Shown here: one piece after another, positions 19,756 through 29,238 of the stretch
Numbering within the stretch: position 1 is the stretch's first letter
Layout of the letters: every line of letters begins with the position of its first letter
Assembly: GCA_018136815.1 (NCBI GenBank)
Contig: CM030933.1
Coordinates: 5,348,282-5,412,281 of the forward strand
Direction: 5' to 3'
Origin: Isochrysis galbana
Lineage: Eukaryota > Haptophyta > Isochrysidales > Isochrysidaceae
Length of the DNA: 64,000 bases
Made by a program: the position numbers and the translations under genes
The notes under the pieces: generated by a model
The model's database searches: none
Told to the model about the DNA's origin: nothing
The model's input: only the letters and a program-made list of their open reading frames with translations

Positions 19756-21013
19756 ATGGTGGCGCAGTCTAAGATGGCGGCCAGGATGGCGTCGCCCATC
19801 GCCAAAGGTGGCATCTTCACCGCGTACCTTACAGTGCAGCTTGGCGCTCTGCTGCTCGCGTCCGCCTCGCAGCGTCAGCAGACGAGGTACCTTAACTCGA
19901 CCGCTGTCACGCTCTCGGAGCTGATCAAGTTCGCCGTCTCGCTCATCGGTATCGCAGCAACGGAACGCGTCCTGCTGCGCGGTCTACTCTCGGCTGTCCG
20001 TCAGACCCTCATCGACGAGCCTCACGAGCTCCTCAAGGTGGCTGTGCCGGCAATGCTGTACACCATCCAGAACAACCTCATCTACTCTTCTCTAGCTCAT
20101 ATTGATCCCGTCACCTTCCAAATCACCTACCAGCTTAAGCTCGTCTCATCTCTCATAGCAACTCGTCTTCTATTGAAAAAGCCAGTGTCGTCCACCAAAT
20201 GGCTCTCAGTGGTCATGCTCACGCTTGGAGTTGTCCTCGTGCAGCTCTCACTCCGTGCCGAGGAGTCCACAAGTGGGTCGAGCGATGGTGCTGTAGGTGG
20301 CGATGACGACATTCGCGCCGACGCCGCCAAGGAAGCGGCAGCACGCAGACGATCGCGACTGCTCGGCATTTTTGGTGTACTAGTGGCATGCGGCTGCAGT
20401 GGTCTTGCTGGGGCGGCGATGGAGGTATTGCTCAAGGCGAGTTCGCAGTCGCTGCCGCGGCGAAACCTGCAGGTGCGAAGCTTCACTGATTCTCCGCAGG
20501 CTGTCTCACTTGCAAACATTGAAGGCCCAAGACCATTTCTTTGCACCCTCTCATCCCAAGACTTTGATTGCAGATTTCGCTAGTTTCATTGCTGTTGGCC
20601 TCTCTGCACATGCTTGTTGCGGATAGGCACGGCCTACGCGAGGGCGGCTTCTTTCAGGTGCAGGCTTTGCTTCCGCATGATCCACCAGCTCTGTTAATCT
20701 CTTCATTGCCTGCGACGCCAAGCCCAAATGTTGCCCGATTGCTTGTAATGCCCCGTGTGGATTGGTGCAGGGCTATTCAAAATTGGTGTTGGGAATGGTG
20801 GCTCTTGATTCACTTGGGGGAGTCTTAGTCTCGCTCCTCCTGAAGCACGCCTCCAACACGCTGAAGAACTTTGCGGCGCCCATTGGCATCATCCTGAACT
20901 GTATGATTTCGAGCTACAAGGATGGAAATGGCAGCCGCAAACCACTCTCCAAGAAGTTTGTACGGGGTGCATTGTTGGTAGTCTGGGCGCTCGGCACTTA
21001 TGCCGTTGCATGA
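19756..21013 (+). CDS. SLC35A-type nucleotide-sugar transporter (Golgi/ER membrane)
   Basis: Three exons (19756-20472, 20574-20657, 20771-21013) join in frame to 347 residues. Donors are GTGCG and GTGCA, acceptors GCAG. Members exchange cytosolic UDP- or CMP-sugars for the nucleoside monophosphate in the Golgi or ER lumen. Family signatures are TLSELIKFAVSL, VPAMLYTIQNNLIYSSLAHIDP (read at about 20047-20110), TFQITYQLKLVSSLI, the junction-spanning RNLQISLVS, GGFFQGYSKLV, GGVLVSLLLKHASNTLKNFA and IGIILNCMISS, over ten hydrophobic helices. A Ser/Asp-rich loop with RRRSR lies in mid-protein. Three nearby Mets (19756, 19774, 19786) make the exact start uncertain; the frame is open far upstream through a minisatellite. 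The sugar specificity (UDP-Gal, UDP-GlcNAc or CMP-Sia type) cannot be read. Confidence 0.9.
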
Positions 21014-21603
21014 TGTTTCCACGAAGGACTGATGGAGCACAAGCACTGTCGCCAGAAGGAGGCTTCCCGCCTATTTCAGCATCTGCGATGTCGTCTCGGC
21101 TGCTGGCTCGATTTGATGTTTAAGGTGCATGATGGTTCATTGCCTAGCACGGACAATCGGCTAAGATTCTCCTCTTCTGCGCACTATCAATGCGCGCAGC
21201 TTTATTTCTGTCAAGTCCTCACCCACAGTCCAAATCACGCAGCGAAATTGGCCGATCCTATCTTACGGGCTGTGGGAACCGCTTGACCGAGTCTTCGGGT
21301 AGGGAGCGTAGGGAGTGGCCTGATGCGCATTCTCGGTGCCCCGTTGCGAACGCGCAAACAAATGCGCACATTGAGGCAGGGAATGCTTCGGCAGGCCTCG
21401 GGCACCACTTGTTTGCTATGTCTACTGCTCCCTTTTGCCATGTATGTTGCAACTATGTGACATTGTGATAATTTTCGCGGTTAGGGTTAGGACCTAGTAA
21501 GGGTTAGAATTTCGCGAAACCCATGGCGAAGCACCCTGGGCCGCCACTATTTTAGCGGTAGCGGGTGAAAATTTTGCGAAGCTTAGAACTTAGGGCCGAC
21601 AAC
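21014..21603. other. Intergenic, downstream of transporter
   Basis: No gene is recognised. GGTTAGGGTTAGGACC near 21479 contains two telomere-like hexamers but is too short to be more than chance. A dyad CCGCCACTATTTTAGCGGTAGCGG lies near 21541 (for location only). Confidence 0.3.
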
Positions 21604-21614
21604 TTCAACTAACG

Positions 21615-21960
21615 CAACTAAGTTTATACTTGGTTGTGGTTGACCCATAGCCCATAGGGGCGGCATGACCCGCCCCCTCTCTCCACTCCTTCCTTGCTAT
21701 GGGGAAAGACAACTATCGTTAAAACGATAGGGTCATGGAGCGCGCGCCGCCTCCCTCCCTCGCCGCCGCCGCCCTCGCCGCGAGTGGACGATGCACTCAT
21801 GGAGCCACGCTAGCCGCTAGCCCCTGTCGCCGAAGCGACGCACGCCAAGACGACCCGCTCGCGACCAGGTGGGCGAAGGAGCTAGCGTGCCACGCCCGCA
21901 CAACACCGAGAACAGCGTGACAGCAGTCTGCATGCTGCATGCTGCAGCTGCAGCCAGCCG
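21615..21960 (+). mobile_element. Two adjacent CAAC-hairpin element 5' ends
   Basis: The first begins CAACTAAGT (21615), loop TTAT, ACTTGGTTG and continues as the short element type for about 95 bases. At 21710 a second begins CAAC with CTATCGT, loop TAAA, ACGATAG, then GGGTCATGGAGCGCGCGCC and about 200 bases of sequence related to the start of the 702-codon frame. The second seems inserted in the first, or both are 3'-truncated. No intact frame remains. Confidence 0.6.
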
Positions 21961-22404
21961 TGGCTGCTAGGGCGGCATATTCGGATATGGTGTCTGGTGG
22001 GGCATTCTATCCCAGTGGATGACCGAGGAAGCGCCGGCAGCGCGCTCGGTAGAGGTGGGAAGTTGGGTGTTCGAACGCATCTCGGTACGTAACGTCATAG
22101 GCGGTTTTTGCGCCAATGCCGATATTCGACAAGATGTGCGAGGCTGGAGAGCCATGTGAGCCCGGGCACGCATCCCGCATCGCTCACCCCCTTCCGCCTT
22201 GATCTGCAGGTAAGCGCCATTGCACGCGACAAACCGCGCCGCTCGAGTAGGATGGCAGCCTCCGCTCGCGACGTTAACGACGATGGCGCGCAAACGAATA
22301 GTGCATGATCGCGTGTGATCTTATATGTTATATGATGTCATATGTCATATGTCATATGTGATATGTATTTGGCTGGCCCAGGCAAATACTTTTACTGATG
22401 CACA
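21961..22404. other. Intergenic with a CATATG-rich stretch
   Basis: No gene is recognised. At 22320-22365 the phrase GTCATATGT repeats about four times, giving a short AT-rich tandem stretch. Confidence 0.35.
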
Positions 22405-22600
22405 AGTTTTTCTGCAAGCTGCAAGTTTGGGTGGGTCGTTGTGCCCCTCAAAAGTTTGGGCCCGCGCTGAAAGTCGGCTGCAAGTTTGGGGGGCGTGGCC
22501 CAAAAGCCTGGCCAAAAGTTTGGGTGGTCCACCGCAAGAATCCTGAAAGTTTTGCCCACAAGTTTGGACGACTTTTGCTAAAAGTATTGGCCTGCCCCAA
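22405..22600 (-). repeat. Degenerate tandem array of AAAGTTTGG units
   Basis: About seven copies of AAGTTTGG or AAAGTTTTG occur at irregular spacing over 190 bases. The array lies next to a hairpin-type element on the minus strand (hairpin at about 22640). Confidence 0.5.
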
Positions 22601-22604
22601 GAGG

Positions 22605-22937
22605 CCCCCCTCCATGGCGACCAATCATAAGATTAGTGGTGGTTCTCAAGAAGAACTGAAGCCTCCCTTTGGGGGAAGGGAAGGGGGAGGTAGGAATCAT
22701 ACCCGAGATGTGGGGGTGTCAGCGGGGAAAAAAACCAAACCATAAGTGAGGTTGCGGCCTCTCGGGATCTCGGGCCGTGGCTCGTGCGCACCGAGTCGGT
22801 CGTGGCGCCCTCTCGTGGGCGCTTCAGAAGCGCGCCGTCGGCCATAGGCCACTGAAGCGCGCTCCGTCGCGGCGGGATGGGCGGCAGGGAAGGAAGGTAG
22901 CGGCGCGCGCTCCATGACCCTATCGGTTTAACGATAG
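22605..22937 (-). mobile_element. Two minus-strand CAAC-hairpin element fragments
   Basis: The first begins at 22937 with CTATCGT, loop TAAA, CCGATAG, then GGGTCATGGAGCGCGCGCC and about 270 bases of its 5' part. Near 22640 a second 5' end occurs: ACTAATC, loop TTAT, GATTGGT, then CGCCATGGAGG. Both are short. Confidence 0.55.
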
Positions 22938-23142
22938 TTAGCTGCTTGCAGCATTCACAAGAGCCTGGCCTTGCTAATGCTTGTTTGACGGCTCATGCGC
23001 AGCGGCTAGGACATCACTGAAATGACAAGGCCGAAGCTGAGGAACTGGATGCAGTCGTATGGAATACGCGGTCTACACGTCCTCAACACACTTTGCACTG
23101 CCGGAGCCACAGATAAAAGGGCAAATCCATTAGGCAAGTGCC

Positions 23143-25065
23143 TCACATTCCCGCCATTAAACAGGCAAGCACATTATCGGCACCGCCTCCGTTGAGCAGC
23201 TTCTGGTAGCCCTCGGCCTCAAGCGCAGAGAGTGCAACAGCCGCTCTGGCACCAGAATCACAGAATGCCACCACAGGGGTATTCTTCCGAGGCAGCACTT
23301 TGGGCGCCTGTGCAAGCAACTCTTGGCAGCAAGGCGCATATAGATTAAGCGGGCAAGAGATGGAAGGTATTGGCAATGGAGAAGACGCACGTTCTGCCTC
23401 GGATCGCACGTCCAGCAAGACCGTGCCATATGCCATCAAGGCTCTTCTGAGCTCAGGGCGGGAAGCGGTGCTGATTCCTGATGAAGATGGAGCAATCGGC
23501 AGTGTGGTCCCGGCGACGCTTGTGTTCGGTTGTGCCTTGACGGTTGGTGATTGTTCCTCATGCAGTGTCTCTGCGGCAGCCGCATCATCGGCGATAGAGC
23601 CACGCTTGACCTGCTCATCCGGTGCGTCTTCAGCTGCATTTGATGTCTTGAGTGCCGCCGGATCGGCTTCATTGTTCACCTCGTCCTCGCAGATAAGGAC
23701 ATCATGCGATCCGACGTCGCGACGGCTAGCAGGATCCAGCAGAGGCGCAGACTCTTGTTGTGGTGGGCACAGAGGCGTGTCACCACCCACAGGGCGTAGG
23801 AGAGATATTGGGGGTAGCCCGTTGCTCCTGGCCAGTTCGTCTTCGGCATCACTAGATTCCAGTATGGCAAGCGAGGAAACAGACGAGTGCGAGCCATGCC
23901 TCTTCCAAGTACCACCCCGCGCCCTCGCACCTCGGTATAGCGCAACACCATCAAATATTGATGCGTCAAGCTGCTCGGATGCTGTGGCGCTCGGCTCCGA
24001 TGCTGCGCAAGGAGTCTGAGCGTCGGCTTCCTTGCCCACTACTGCGGGCTCCGCCTTGCTGTCGCCAAGCGGCGGGTCCCCAGAGGCCGCGGGTGCATCG
24101 TCTGTCCTTCCCTTAGCCCATGCATCAGATATTTGTGCTGATACCACGCAGGCATCAGCATCAGCAGCCTTATCATCGGCGGCCCTTGCCGAACTCGCCT
24201 CATCGGGTTCGACAATAACAGTCTGAATTAAGGTGCTGGCCAGCTCAGCCTGAACGTCCCGCACAGCAGCCGCAACACCGTCGCTGTCATCAGCATCAGC
24301 AACCGCATCTGGACGAGAACTATGTAGCAAACCCTTCGAGTCTAGTGCCGCGGCATCAGCTACGGTGGTATTGCTGCAACTGCGGAAGCCATCGGCTGCA
24401 TCCGCGCCGTTTCCTTTGGTAATTTCACTCAGCTTCTCTTCTTCAGAACCACCATCTGTGGGCGTGGTCTCGTGTGCTGCCTCCACCGTCTCGTTATCGG
24501 CAGCCATCGCCCCATCATCCGCTGGGCTGGATGGATCGGGTGCGTCCGACTGGTTGCCAGCCGCCTCCGGCAGGCTCTTGCGCTCTGGCTCGGAAGGACA
24601 CTCGCCCAGCGCTTTCTCCGCTGTGTCACTCGGCCTCACGGCGTCATGCTCGGCGCTCTCCTCCATCAGCACGTCTTGCTTGTGTGAGGCGCGCGCACTT
24701 GCATGCGTTGCAGAAACAGGCGAGAGCGGTGGGCTCTCGTCGACGCCACGATGGGTGCCGCGCATGCTGGACGGCTTGGAAGAGTTTCCTCTAGCGCGCG
24801 CGAGGGCGTCGACGTTGCGCGTGGCGGTCCCGCGCTCCGCCTGAGATGAGAGAGAACGAGCTTCCTCTGTGGAGCTGGAGCGGAATGGCTCCGGCGAGGC
24901 TTGGGGGTCATCAGCACGCGATGTGGAGGGCGAGGAGTCATGGGGCTTGGGTGCGGCACCGGCAGACCGAGCCCCCGCCTTGGAGCTGCCGTTTTTGCTT
25001 GGCCGCAGCGCCGCTGGCCAGAGCGACTGCGCCCGCTTGCGCGAGAGGAGTTTGGGGATCGCCAT
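23143..25065 (-). CDS. Rhodanese-domain protein with long disordered N-terminal region
   Basis: From Met 25065 (MAIPKLLSRKRAQSLW) the frame encodes 640 residues. About 530 N-terminal residues are low-complexity, rich in Ala, Ser, Asp and Glu, without visible fold. The last 105 are a rhodanese-like domain: LLDVRSEAE, then the loop VVAFCDSGARA with the catalytic Cys in the CxxGxR form, and the ending EAEGYQKLLNGGGADNVL. Rhodaneses transfer sulfur or act as regulatory modules. The basic, Arg-rich N-terminus could be a mitochondrial or plastid targeting peptide. The frame continues upstream to 25365 through CT-rich sequence, which I treat as 5' leader. No transmembrane segment is visible. Confidence 0.75.
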   Translation of the reverse strand: MAIPKLLSRKRAQSLWPAALRPSKNGSSKAGARSAGAAPKPHDSSPSTSRADDPQASPEPFRSSSTEEARSLSSQAERGTATRNVDALARARGNSSKPSSMRGTHRGVDESPPLSPVSATHASARASHKQDVLMEESAEHDAVRPSDTAEKALGECPSEPERKSLPEAAGNQSDAPDPSSPADDGAMAADNETVEAAHETTPTDGGSEEEKLSEITKGNGADAADGFRSCSNTTVADAAALDSKGLLHSSRPDAVADADDSDGVAAAVRDVQAELASTLIQTVIVEPDEASSARAADDKAADADACVVSAQISDAWAKGRTDDAPAASGDPPLGDSKAEPAVVGKEADAQTPCAASEPSATASEQLDASIFDGVALYRGARARGGTWKRHGSHSSVSSLAILESSDAEDELARSNGLPPISLLRPVGGDTPLCPPQQESAPLLDPASRRDVGSHDVLICEDEVNNEADPAALKTSNAAEDAPDEQVKRGSIADDAAAAETLHEEQSPTVKAQPNTSVAGTTLPIAPSSSGISTASRPELRRALMAYGTVLLDVRSEAERASSPLPIPSISCPLNLYAPCCQELLAQAPKVLPRKNTPVVAFCDSGARAAVALSALEAEGYQKLLNGGGADNVLACLMAGM

Positions 25066-25900
25066 GCGCGTCTCCCCCCCGTCTCTCTCTTCTCCCCTTC
25101 TTCCTCTCCTGTGCTCTCGTCGAGAGACCACCCTTCTATCCTCTCTTCTCTCCGCTTTTCTTGTCTTCCGTGGGTTGCTCGAGAGACCATCTCTCCCTCT
25201 CTCCCTCCCTCTCTCTCTTCTCTCTGTCCCTCCCTCTTCTATCGTAGATCTCTCCCTCATCAGACTATTTGTATGGAAGGTGGGGCGCAGGCAGTCTCCG
25301 TGCGGGGAGACGGTCCGTCCTCTCTCTCTCTCTCTCTCCACTCTTGCAGTGAGGGAACACGGCACTCTTTCAGAGGGGATGGTCCCCGAGAGAATATATC
25401 AAACCGCGCCCTCACACGGGAAGAAGAGGGTGCGGATCTCCTTTGGCGGAGAGGGAGAGGGCGTCTCTCTCTCTCTCTTCCCCCCCCCCGTTTCTATTCT
25501 CCTCGGGTGGGGAAGTCAATCTCGTGAAGGCGCTCTCGAGTCGGGGGACTACGACCGGAGGAGGGAGAGGGGGAGAGGGGAGAGGGGAGAGGGGGGGGGG
25601 GGGAAGAGAGGGGGGCGGCGGCGGACCAAACGCGAGCGCGGGCCCTGTCCCTCCCTCGGCGCGCGCGCGGGGGGCGGGGGGCGGCGGCGGCGGCGGGGCG
25701 GCGGGGGGGAGTTCAAGTTCGGACGGCCACGCCGACGCCACCGCCAACGACAGCAGCAGCACCTTTACTACTCTACTCTCTACTCTACAGCGGAGACTAC
25801 AGAAGAGGAAGGGACAAAGAGAACAACGGTGCACCCACGCGACGGAGCAAGAAGCCCCTCGCGCGTCAGACATTCGTGAGCCTTGCGTGCAGAATTCAAT
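25066..25900. promoter_or_regulatory. Upstream region of the rhodanese gene, CT/GA-rich
   Basis: Alternating CT blocks (25180-25250, 25318-25345, 25466-25480) and GA/G-rich blocks (25560-25610, 25670-25710) fill the region. Long frames on both strands are compositional. It should contain the promoter of the minus-strand gene. Confidence 0.4.
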
Positions 25901-26262
25901 TCGGCTCATACTTGGCTCGCCCATGGGGGGGGCTCGGCAGCCTCCACCTCCACTCCTCCCCTCCTCCCCTGCTGCGGGGGAGGGGGAGGGGGAGGGGAAG
26001 CATCTGAAGATTCTGGGCTAACACCTACTATGGTCTAGGGTTCTCTACCTCCCTACACATACTAGGCGTCCCCCTAGGCGCGCCGCAGGCACTTAACACT
26101 TAACACTTAACCCTCGTGTATGCCTTATCCTAATTCATCCATCAGGTGTAGGGCGGTCAAATGTCAAATAGTGATTTATAACTACTAACATGTGGCATGT
26201 GGCGGTGTTGTATTCAGGCCTTTTGGCATGAATATTTCGGCACGAGTACGCTATATACCGTC
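25901..26262. mobile_element. Element debris between LINE copies
   Basis: A degenerate hairpin-type 5' end (CATACTTGGCTCGCCCATGGGGGGG, about 25908-25932) is followed by the LINE 3'-terminal phrase CATCTGAAGATTCTGGGCTA in inverted orientation (26001-26020). About 26130-26200 holds sequence related to repeat B (GTAGGGCGGTCAAA). Confidence 0.45.
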
Positions 26263-26266
26263 TTCT

Positions 26267-26787
26267 AAAAAAAACATCTGAAGATTCTGGGCTACACACC
26301 TACTAATTATAGGACTCCCCTTTACTATCCACACCGCCCTTGTCTCTTGTCTTCCCTCCCCCCACCTCTTCCTCTTCCCCTGCCCCCCTTCTTTCCTTTT
26401 TCTTCAGTTTCCGGGGTCCGGTCTCGGTGCGCTACCTGAGGCCTGGTTCGGAGTGTGGGGTTTGGGCAGGCCTTTTGGTCTTTTTTTCATTTTTGTCGTG
26501 TGTGTCTGCCTGCTGCCTGGCATCCTTTTGGTTGTTTATTTATTTAGGTCAAGTCTGTTTCGCGTTGTCCCCAGTGGCAACCTTGATTGATGTGCCGGTG
26601 TCTCATTCACCTTTGTCCTTTTGATCCGTGGTCCCCTCGATAGCGTGTGCGATCCTCAGCTTGGTGGCTAGCTCCGCTAGCTCCGCGTTGGGTCTAAGGT
26701 CTAAGGCCACCTTTGTCGTTCCTATTGCCTATTGAAAACGGGTCTCAAGTCGTTTATGTCTATTCTTTTCGTAGGCTGTCTTCCCAT
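26267..26787 (-). mobile_element. 3' part of an older minus-strand LINE copy (split by insertion)
   Basis: Read on the minus strand this runs from TTCCCATC.. coding sequence (GKTAYEKNRHKRLETRFQ in one frame) to the 3' terminus TAGCCCAGAATCTTCAGATG followed by eight T. It is contiguous in content with 29239-29646, from which it is separated by the plus-strand element at 26788-29238. The shared AGGCTGTCTTCCCAT is the target-site duplication. Confidence 0.8.
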
Positions 26788-29238
26788 CAACTATCGTTAA
26801 AACGATAGGGTCATGGAGCGCGCGCCGCCGCCCGCTCTCGCCGCCGCTGCCCTCGCCATGATGGACGAAGAGCTCACGGACACGCCGCTGTCGCCGAAGC
26901 GACCGCGCCAGGACGACCCCCCCAGCCAGGTGGGCACAGGAGCCGGCGAGCCGCGCCCGCGCATCACCATGAACGACATGTGCAAAGCCGCCATGCTGGC
27001 AGCAGCCAGCATGCTGCACACATACATCACAACACACAGCCACACCAGCCACACCACACCAGCGGGACGCTTCCAAAGGGAAGGCCTCCGGGCCGGGACC
27101 CTACACAGCCGCGGTACCGCCCTCGCGCTCCGGCGCGAGGGGCTGACCCGGCACCATCCAAGGCAGAACCCCAATGGGGGAATGCCGCATCAAAACAAAG
27201 TGATGGAAGAGAAGCAGACTGAATCCCCCAACAAGGGGTACAGGAGCAAAAGGGGAGACAATTCAAGAGGGATGCGCCACAGTGCCGCCGGGAGACAAGC
27301 AGACAAGCGCGCCTCGGACGCGCGCACGACACAAGCAACACAGGCCCAGGAGGCCCAACACAACGAGCACCAACACAAGAGAGGGCCTACACAAAGCACA
27401 AGCCACAAGGTACCCTCGAGAGGGGGTGACGACGCAGCGGAAGCGTCGGGCCGTATGGACAATAGAGAGACGAGCACACACGTGAGGCTAACCCCACCTT
27501 CCGCCCCGGTCACACAGGTGGCCCTTACTGACGAAGATCTAGAGCCCGAGCCCGAAGAGGAGGCCGAATTTCCGGACTCTCACAAGATCATTATCACCTT
27601 TACGGCGTACGAAAAGGGACACAAGGCCAAAGATGAAGAGGTCCTTGGCGCGATTGTTGCGCACCTCAACAAGTTGGAGGGCGTAGACCTCGAGCCCGAA
27701 TTTTTGTCCAAGAGCGCCTCCGGCCCTTGGGAGATACTTGTCACGGCGGATTGCGCCAATCAGTTTCGCGAAGAATACAAGGACACGGCGGACTTTCGCA
27801 AGGCAGGTATCCCCTGCCCGATCGCGGTCAAGTATCAAACACTTGACGAGAAGTTCAAGGAAATCCCGCGGACCTCGGAGACGAGGCGAGAGACATGCGA
27901 GCAGTGTGGTTCGGAGGAGCCCACCCCAAAAATACACATAGCCCAAGACGGCAGCTATTTCGCCGTGCTCAAAGGCGCATGGTATGAAGCGGAGCTCTCG
28001 TACCTAGGTACGCCCATAATTGGCGAAAGGCTCGACAATGCTCCCGAACAGCTAGACCCCTCCCCACCGGCAAAATGGGGGGACGGCTTCAAATCTAACA
28101 AAAGATTGGAATACCCCTTAGCGGACGAGTATACCCTAGACGGAGTTACCCCACTAGACAAAATGGGAGTGGAGCAACTAACACGAGCAATCCAGAAGAC
28201 GGACGGAAAGCGTAGACGCCTAACGGGACCCGAGAACTGGAAACAGCGACTACCGGTACCCGACAACACGTGGGAACACCTAGCCACAATATATACATCC
28301 TCGATGATGACGGCGAGAGATACACACCTCCACTTCAAGCACTTAACCCACAGAAGGATTGGCACCTACAACCGGTTCGCGGACAGAGATAAGACTTGCC
28401 GCATATGCAAGGCGGCCGACGAATCTTCCACCCATCTAGGCGAATGCCCGAGGGTAGTCAAGATATTCGAAACGCTCGACAAACTGGCAAGGTACACCCC
28501 CCGAAGTGGAAGCAGGGAAGAAGTAATCATAGATAACCTTTTCATGCACCCCGGGGGGGAAACACCGCGATCGCTCACCATACTTTACACTCTAGCGTGG
28601 AGATATATTTTAACAGACTTCTACATGATACACTACGATGGCATTGAATTCTCGGAGGAACCAGTGTTGATAAGAACGATAGATAGGTACACGACGCTAA
28701 GCAAGGCACTAATATTTGCGAGTACAACAGACTCGGCTAGGACCGCCCAAGCAGGCATGGGCAGACAGCCGAAGAAAAGGATCGACATGAACGATATATA
28801 CCCTTTATTCACACTAGGTGCAAGAGGTAAGCTAGAACCAAGTCTAGAGTTGCAAACCCTGACCACCTCGATGGGGGTGGCATATATAATTGCCGAGAGA
28901 CCCGAACCAGAACAAGCCTGAGACGAGATACACCTCGACTGGACATAAACCCACCGAGACACGATAGCGACCAGAAAGGGCGAGAAAGAGACGAGCACGC
29001 CCGCGACCCGACAGACACACGATGACATTTGACCAACAACAGGCCTGCCCGGAACCCGCGCTTTGAACCAGGCTCGTGGTAGCGCACCCGAGCCAAACCC
29101 CGGATACCGAAGACAAAGGAATGAAGGGGGAAAGGGGAGGAGGTGGAGGGAAGGGAAGTTAAGGGCGGTGACAGTAGGGATGGGGAAGTACCCTAGTCTA
29201 GTAGGTGTGTAGCCCAGAATCTTCAGATGTTTTTTTTT
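26788..29238 (+). mobile_element. Complete 2.45-kb LINE deletion derivative with 5' hairpin and 16-bp TSD
   Basis: A perfect 16-bp direct repeat TAGGCTGTCTTCCCAT at 26772-26787 and 29238-29253 bounds the element. Its 5' end is CAAC followed by stem CTATCGT, loop TAAA, stem ACGATAG (26791-26808), then GGGTCATGG with the start codon of the single frame at 26813. The 3' end is TAGCCCAGAATCTTCAGATG followed by T(8-9). The open frame and clean TSD indicate recent insertion. It lacks endonuclease and reverse transcriptase, so it must use enzymes supplied by another element. Confidence 0.85.
26813..28921 (+). CDS. 702-residue ORF1/ORF2-tail fusion protein of the LINE derivative
   Basis: Residues 1-230 are basic and low-complexity (MERAPPPALAAAALA at the start, related to other copies). 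Residues 245-350 form the ORF1 core (KIIITFTAYEKGHKAKDEEV, AHLNKLEGVDLEP, GPWEILVTADCANQF). From about 365 the protein matches only ORF2 tails elsewhere in the window: CEQCGSEE, DGSYFAVLKGAWYEAELSYLG, HLHFKHLTHRRIGTYNRF, CRICKAADESSTHLGEC and IIDNLFMHPGG. The CxxC...HxxxxC set is the zinc-binding region that follows reverse transcriptase in many non-LTR elements. There is no reverse transcriptase or endonuclease motif anywhere in the frame. An intact frame of this length argues that the fusion protein is, or recently was, useful to the element. Confidence 0.8.
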   Translation: MERAPPPALAAAALAMMDEELTDTPLSPKRPRQDDPPSQVGTGAGEPRPRITMNDMCKAAMLAAASMLHTYITTHSHTSHTTPAGRFQREGLRAGTLHSRGTALALRREGLTRHHPRQNPNGGMPHQNKVMEEKQTESPNKGYRSKRGDNSRGMRHSAAGRQADKRASDARTTQATQAQEAQHNEHQHKRGPTQSTSHKVPSRGGDDAAEASGRMDNRETSTHVRLTPPSAPVTQVALTDEDLEPEPEEEAEFPDSHKIIITFTAYEKGHKAKDEEVLGAIVAHLNKLEGVDLEPEFLSKSASGPWEILVTADCANQFREEYKDTADFRKAGIPCPIAVKYQTLDEKFKEIPRTSETRRETCEQCGSEEPTPKIHIAQDGSYFAVLKGAWYEAELSYLGTPIIGERLDNAPEQLDPSPPAKWGDGFKSNKRLEYPLADEYTLDGVTPLDKMGVEQLTRAIQKTDGKRRRLTGPENWKQRLPVPDNTWEHLATIYTSSMMTARDTHLHFKHLTHRRIGTYNRFADRDKTCRICKAADESSTHLGECPRVVKIFETLDKLARYTPRSGSREEVIIDNLFMHPGGETPRSLTILYTLAWRYILTDFYMIHYDGIEFSEEPVLIRTIDRYTTLSKALIFASTTDSARTAQAGMGRQPKKRIDMNDIYPLFTLGARGKLEPSLELQTLTTSMGVAYIIAERPEPEQA

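Noticed and set aside
21479..21500. Telomere-like GGTTAGGGTTAGG
   Set aside because: Only about two units in an internal position with no extended array.
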